Shown: positions 63,238-64,000 of the stretch, one piece after another | Position numbering within the stretch: position 1 is the first letter of the stretch | Layout: each line of letters opens with the position of its first letter | Assembly (NCBI GenBank): GCA_963705955.1 | Contig: CAVPLH010000006.1 | Coordinates: 558,001 to 622,000, forward strand | DNA: 64,000 bases | Source of the DNA: WHSW01 sp963705955 | GTDB taxonomy: Bacteria > Actinomycetota > Thermoleophilia > Solirubrobacterales > 70-9 | Direction: 5' to 3' | Position numbers and translations under genes: made by a program | Notes under the pieces: generated by a model | Seen by the model: only the letters and a program-made list of their open reading frames with translations | The model's database searches: none | What the model was told of the DNA's origin: nothing

Positions 63238-64000
63238 ATGACGTTGGAGGCGGACTATGAGCGGGGAGGCACGCAGAAGGCGAGCTACTCGCCCGAAGAA
63301 GTCGTCGAGGTGCCGTGCCCGTTTTGCGGCGAGAGCGCTGGTCCGACCCTCGCCGTGGAACATGGCTCGATCGGCATCAAGCAGTGTGCAGCGTGCTCGC
63401 TGATCTACACGTCCCCGCGAATACGAGAGCCCGAGCGGATCTACTGGGGAGATTTCGGGAGCTACGTTTCAGAGGCGCGTTTGATCTTCTCGGGCCAGCG
63501 ACCGCACCACCGGGACCCGAACTATTTAGAGGAGCTATCGCTCGTCGAGCGGTACAAGCCTTCCCGAGGGCGGTTCCTGGATGTGGGCTGCAACATGGGC
63601 ATGCTCTTGCGATTGGCAAATGCGCGCGGCTGGGAGGGGATCGGCGTCGAGCCGTCCCCTCCGATGCATCGGATCGCGACCGAGATGTTCGGACTCGAGG
63701 TGTTCAAGGGGTTCTTGGACGATGTCCCTGCGGAGGCGCACGGGAGCTTCGATGTTGTGGCACTGAGCGATGTCTTCGAGCACGTCACCCAACCGCGTCA
63801 ACTCCTGAGGTCAGCGGCAGCCTGCCTCAAACCGGACGGCCTTCTATACGTGAAGGTTCCTAACGCCCGCTGGAACCTTCTCAAGCAGCAGATGGCCAAG
63901 CGCGTCCGCCGTGCACCTCGCTCACTCTGGGACTCGTATGAGCATGTAGTGCACTACACCGACGAGACGCTGGAACGAATACTGCGGGCGGAGGGCTACG
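63238..64000 (+). CDS. Methyltransferase with N-terminal zinc ribbon, runs off the window end
   Basis: Open frame of 254 codons without a stop. Residues 25-55 hold a zinc ribbon (CPFCGESAG and CAACSLIYTSP). The SAM-binding motif I is RFLDVGCNMGMLLRLANARG near residue 120, then SFDVVALSDVFEHVTQPRQL and LKPDGLLYVKVPNARW. The end visible here is HYTDETLERILRAEGY, normally ~30 residues before the C-terminus. The domain plan is that of the gene at 46409, so it may be the first gene of a further glycan-modification group beyond the window. GC is lower than in the preceding genes. Confidence 0.85.
   Translation, partial: MTLEADYERGGTQKASYSPEEVVEVPCPFCGESAGPTLAVEHGSIGIKQCAACSLIYTSPRIREPERIYWGDFGSYVSEARLIFSGQRPHHRDPNYLEELSLVERYKPSRGRFLDVGCNMGMLLRLANARGWEGIGVEPSPPMHRIATEMFGLEVFKGFLDDVPAEAHGSFDVVALSDVFEHVTQPRQLLRSAAACLKPDGLLYVKVPNARWNLLKQQMAKRVRRAPRSLWDSYEHVVHYTDETLERILRAEGY

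Noticed and set aside
1..64000. CRISPR arrays, rRNA operons, integrase or phage genes
   Set aside because: I looked for regularly spaced repeats, conserved rRNA stretches and phage-type genes and saw none. Apart from the IstA remnant there is no mobile element gene.

Overview
The window is very GC-rich, densely coded bacterial DNA. Gene content (GH114 lipoprotein, PqqD-type proteins, secreted proteins with short basic Ig-like modules, many TANNNT -10 boxes close to start codons) suggests an actinobacterium, probably class Thermoleophilia (Solirubrobacterales-like). This is inference from gene content, since no rRNA or tRNA gene is visible. About half of the large genes are split by one-base frame changes. 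Wherever I could rejoin them by eye, deleting a single G or C usually restored the family alignment. I read these as sequencing or assembly errors, so each such gene is annotated over its whole span with the break noted.

Region 1 (0-11.3 kb): a ten-gene minus-strand operon plus one divergent gene for sugar uptake and catabolism: SIS isomerase/deaminase, DeoR regulator, LacC-like kinase, a second PfkB kinase, GH4 glycosidase, ABC sugar importer (binding protein, two permeases, ATPase) and a GH114 endo-polygalactosaminidase lipoprotein. The divergent DUF2090 gene is a likely aldolase. Together they spell a plausible route from poly-galactosamine outside the cell to triose phosphates.

Region 2 (11.3-22.2 kb): an M23 peptidase; an operon of citryl-CoA-lyase-like protein, phenylacetate-CoA-ligase-like enzyme, VOC protein and GST; a small secreted protein; a patch of gene remnants with short repeats; a monooxygenase-fold protein; two sugar-nucleotide epimerases; a glycosyltransferase; an ECF sigma factor with a small membrane protein.

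Region 3 (22.2-27.5 kb): a polytopic membrane protein and an unusual cassette of HPr-kinase-like protein, MauE-TlpA-type redox protein, nucleotidyltransferase-fold protein and a PqqD-domain protein with a cysteine-rich, Pro/Ala/Thr-rich secreted half. It resembles peptide-modification loci but lacks their core processing enzymes.

Region 4 (27.5-58.6 kb): a large surface-polysaccharide locus: three sulfotransferases, many glycosyltransferases, Wzm/Wzt-type ABC exporter, asparagine-synthase-type amidotransferase, acetyltransferases, NodB deacetylase, epimerases, Wzc/CpsD-type tyrosine kinase, WecA-type initiating transferase, O-antigen-ligase-type protein and a secreted clan-A glycoside hydrolase. 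A stretch of lower GC (about 29.9-38.4 kb) and a 60-base duplication flanking two genes point to recombination.

Region 5 (58.6-64 kb): a UbiA-like membrane protein with a methyltransferase, a selenium-binding/methanethiol-oxidase-type protein, a HAD phosphatase, an alpha/beta hydrolase and a methyltransferase that runs off the window end.
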